This document shows positions 24,722-26,407 of a DNA stretch of 26,407 nt, piece by piece. Position 1 is the first letter of the stretch. Each line of letters starts with the position of its first letter. The notes beneath the pieces were generated by a model. It ran no database searches. It was not told the DNA's origin and saw only the letters and a program-made list of their open reading frames with translations. The translations under genes and the position numbers were made by a program. Source of the stretch: Sulfuricella sp. (lineage in GTDB: Bacteria > Pseudomonadota > Gammaproteobacteria > Burkholderiales > Sulfuricellaceae); the NCBI GenBank assembly GCA_019911785.1, contig JAIOJM010000027.1, positions 1 through 26,407 of the forward strand. The letters are read 5' to 3'.

Positions 24722-26407
24722 TTCCACGGTAACCGATTTTGCCAGATTTCTTGGCTTGTCCACGTCCGTTCCCTTTTGCAGGGCGGCATGATAGGCCAGC
24801 AACTGTAGCGGCACCGTGTGCAGGATCGGACTCAGCAGTCCGGCATGCTCCGGCAGCTTGATCAGGTGGACGCCTTCCTGTGCCTGCATCTGGCTATCCT
24901 GGTCAGCCAGCACGTACAGCTCGCCGCCGCGAGCGCGGACTTCCTGCAGGTTGGATTTCAGTTTTTCCAGCAAGGCATCGTTGGGGGCGATCGCGACCAC
25001 CGGCATGTCGCTGTCGACCAGCGCCAGCGGACCATGCTTAAGTTCTCCCGCCGGATAGGCTTCGGCATGGATGTAGGAGATTTCCTTCAGCTTCAGCGCG
25101 CCTTCCATGGCGATCGGGTAATGCAGTCCGCGGCCGAGGAACAGGGCGTGCTGCTTGAATGCGATGCGCTCCGCCCACAGCTCGATCTGCGGCTCGAGCA
25201 GCAGCACCTGGTTGACCATCGCAGGCAGGTGGCGCAGCGCTTCGAGGTGCGCCTTTTCCTGCTCGGCGCTGATGCGGCCGCGCAGCTTGCCCAGCACCAG
25301 CGCCAGCAGGAGTAATGCGGTCATTTGGGTGGTGAAGGCTTTGGTGGAGGCAACGCCAATTTCAGGGCCCGCACGAGTCAGAAAGCGCAGCCCCGATTCG
25401 CGTACCAGCGCGCTTTCAGGGGCGTTGCAAATGGACAGGCTATGAGTGTGGCCGAGGGCTTTGGCATGTTTTAGCGCCGCCAGGGTGTCAGCCGTTTCGC
25501 CCGACTGGGAGATGGTCACGATCAGCGCACTGGGGTTGGGCACGCTGTCGCGGTAGCGGTATTCGCTCGCCACTTCGGCGCTGCACGGAATTCCCGCAAC
25601 GCTCTCAAGCCAGTAGCGCGCCACCATCGCGGCGTGAAAACTGGTGCCGCAGGCAATGATGGTGACACTGTCGACCGCGCCGAGCACTTTGCTCGCTTGC
25701 TCGCCGAAGATTTCCGGGTTGAGGTCGCCATGGCTCAGCGCCTCTTCCAGGGTTTCCGCCAGGGCGCGAGGCTGCTCGAAAATTTCTTTCTGCATGTAGT
25801 GCCGGTAACCGCCCAGCTCCGCGCGGTCCGCGCTGAGTTCGCTGATTTGCACCTGCCTGGATACCGGCTTGCCGCTCCGGTCGACAATCCTGAAGTCGAG
25901 CAGGCCGATATCAGCCACGTCCCCCTCTTCCAGGTAAACCACTTTTTGCGTAACCGGGAGTAATGCCGAAACATCGGAAGCGATGAAGTGCTCCTCGATG
26001 CCCACACCGATCAGCAGCGGACTGCCCTCACGCGCGCACACCATGCGATTCGGCTCATCGGCACAGATCACGCCGATCGCGTAGCTGCCCTTGAGTTCGG
26101 TGACGGCCTTGCGGGTAGCCAGGAACAGGTCCTTTTCCTGGCGGAAATGGAAATGGATCAAATGGACGATGACTTCGGTGTCGGTATCGGAAGTGAACTG
26201 GTAGCCGATTTCGCTTAGCCGCTGGCGCAGCGCTTCGTGGTTTTCGATAATCCCGTTGTGCACCACGGCAAGTGATTCCTCACTGACATGGGGGTGGGCG
26301 TTGCGTTCGCTGGGTATGCCATGAGTCGCCCAGCGAGTATGGGCGATGCCGAGGCGGCCATGCGTTTTCCGGGTTTTGATTTCCGCTTCCAGCTCGGCCA
26401 CGCGCCC
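24719..26407 (-). CDS. glmS: Glucosamine-fructose-6-phosphate aminotransferase (isomerizing), 5' end outside window
   Basis: Makes glucosamine-6-phosphate from fructose-6-phosphate and glutamine, the first step of UDP-GlcNAc synthesis in the cytoplasm. About 562 of the usual ~609 residues are present; the N-terminal segment with the catalytic Cys lies right of the window. Visible are the rest of the glutaminase domain ([24 protein letters not shown]) and both SIS domains ([36 protein letters not shown]). The isomerase end [15 protein letters not shown] carries the conserved C-terminal Lys. The frame is open to base 26407, so GTG 26401 is internal, not a start. The last codons form the TnsD binding site in Tn7 systems, and the adjacent insertion leaves the coding sequence intact. 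Confidence 0.98.
   Translation of the reverse strand, partial: GRVAELEAEIKTRKTHGRLGIAHTRWATHGIPSERNAHPHVSEESLAVVHNGIIENHEALRQRLSEIGYQFTSDTDTEVIVHLIHFHFRQEKDLFLATRKAVTELKGSYAIGVICADEPNRMVCAREGSPLLIGVGIEEHFIASDVSALLPVTQKVVYLEEGDVADIGLLDFRIVDRSGKPVSRQVQISELSADRAELGGYRHYMQKEIFEQPRALAETLEEALSHGDLNPEIFGEQASKVLGAVDSVTIIACGTSFHAAMVARYWLESVAGIPCSAEVASEYRYRDSVPNPSALIVTISQSGETADTLAALKHAKALGHTHSLSICNAPESALVRESGLRFLTRAGPEIGVASTKAFTTQMTALLLLALVLGKLRGRISAEQEKAHLEALRHLPAMVNQVLLLEPQIELWAERIAFKQHALFLGRGLHYPIAMEGALKLKEISYIHAEAYPAGELKHGPLALVDSDMPVVAIAPNDALLEKLKSNLQEVRARGGELYVLADQDSQMQAQEGVHLIKLPEHAGLLSPILHTVPLQLLAYHAALQKGTDVDKPRNLAKSVTVE

Noticed and set aside
26399..26401. GTG 26401 as glmS start
   Set aside because: It encodes an internal Val; the frame is open to the window edge and the first ~47 residues of GlmS are missing.

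Overview
The window is most of a Tn7-like transposon inserted beside glmS, probably in a betaproteobacterium. The glmS protein and the moderately high GC of the chromosomal part suggest this, but taxonomy is inferred. glmS enters from the right edge on the minus strand and stops at 24719. About 20 bp past its stop is a Tn7-type right end with three TnsB-like boxes exactly 20 bp apart (24635-24684). A full tnsABCDE operon (19969 down to 11961, minus strand) runs away from glmS, as in canonical Tn7. The left end is not in the window, so everything from 1 to about 24700 is read as element plus cargo.

Layout: 1-141 looks like a solo IS21-family end. 379-11049 (minus strand) is a tightly coupled operon: a DNA cytosine-5 methyltransferase, then three genes whose order, overlaps and motifs match the phosphorothioation-dependent restriction genes dptF-dptG-dptH. 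No dndABCDE modification genes are present. Divergent from the methyltransferase is a HhH-GPD/4Fe-4S glycosylase with the Tyr/Asp pair of Mig-type T:G mismatch glycosylases, which would repair deaminated 5-methylcytosine. Together these look like a hybrid restriction system: 5mC marking, T:G repair, and a DptFGH-like restriction machine whose large subunit carries a likely PD-(D/E)XK nuclease motif and a HerA/FtsK-type ATPase. This is the main candidate for an undescribed system.

A frameshifted 3' fragment of an ihfB-like gene (11795-11931) lies exactly between this cargo and tnsE and overlaps the glycosylase stop codon.

A second cargo block lies between tnsA and the right end (20075-24456): two small minus-strand proteins (YjzC-like and DUF3892-like), a plus-strand operon of a sigma-like protein, an unknown protein and an ImmA/IrrE metallopeptidase, an IS21-like end remnant, and a LA2681-like HEPN protein whose 5' end looks truncated. 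In Tn7 itself tnsA sits almost at the right end, so this 4.7 kb block is noteworthy.
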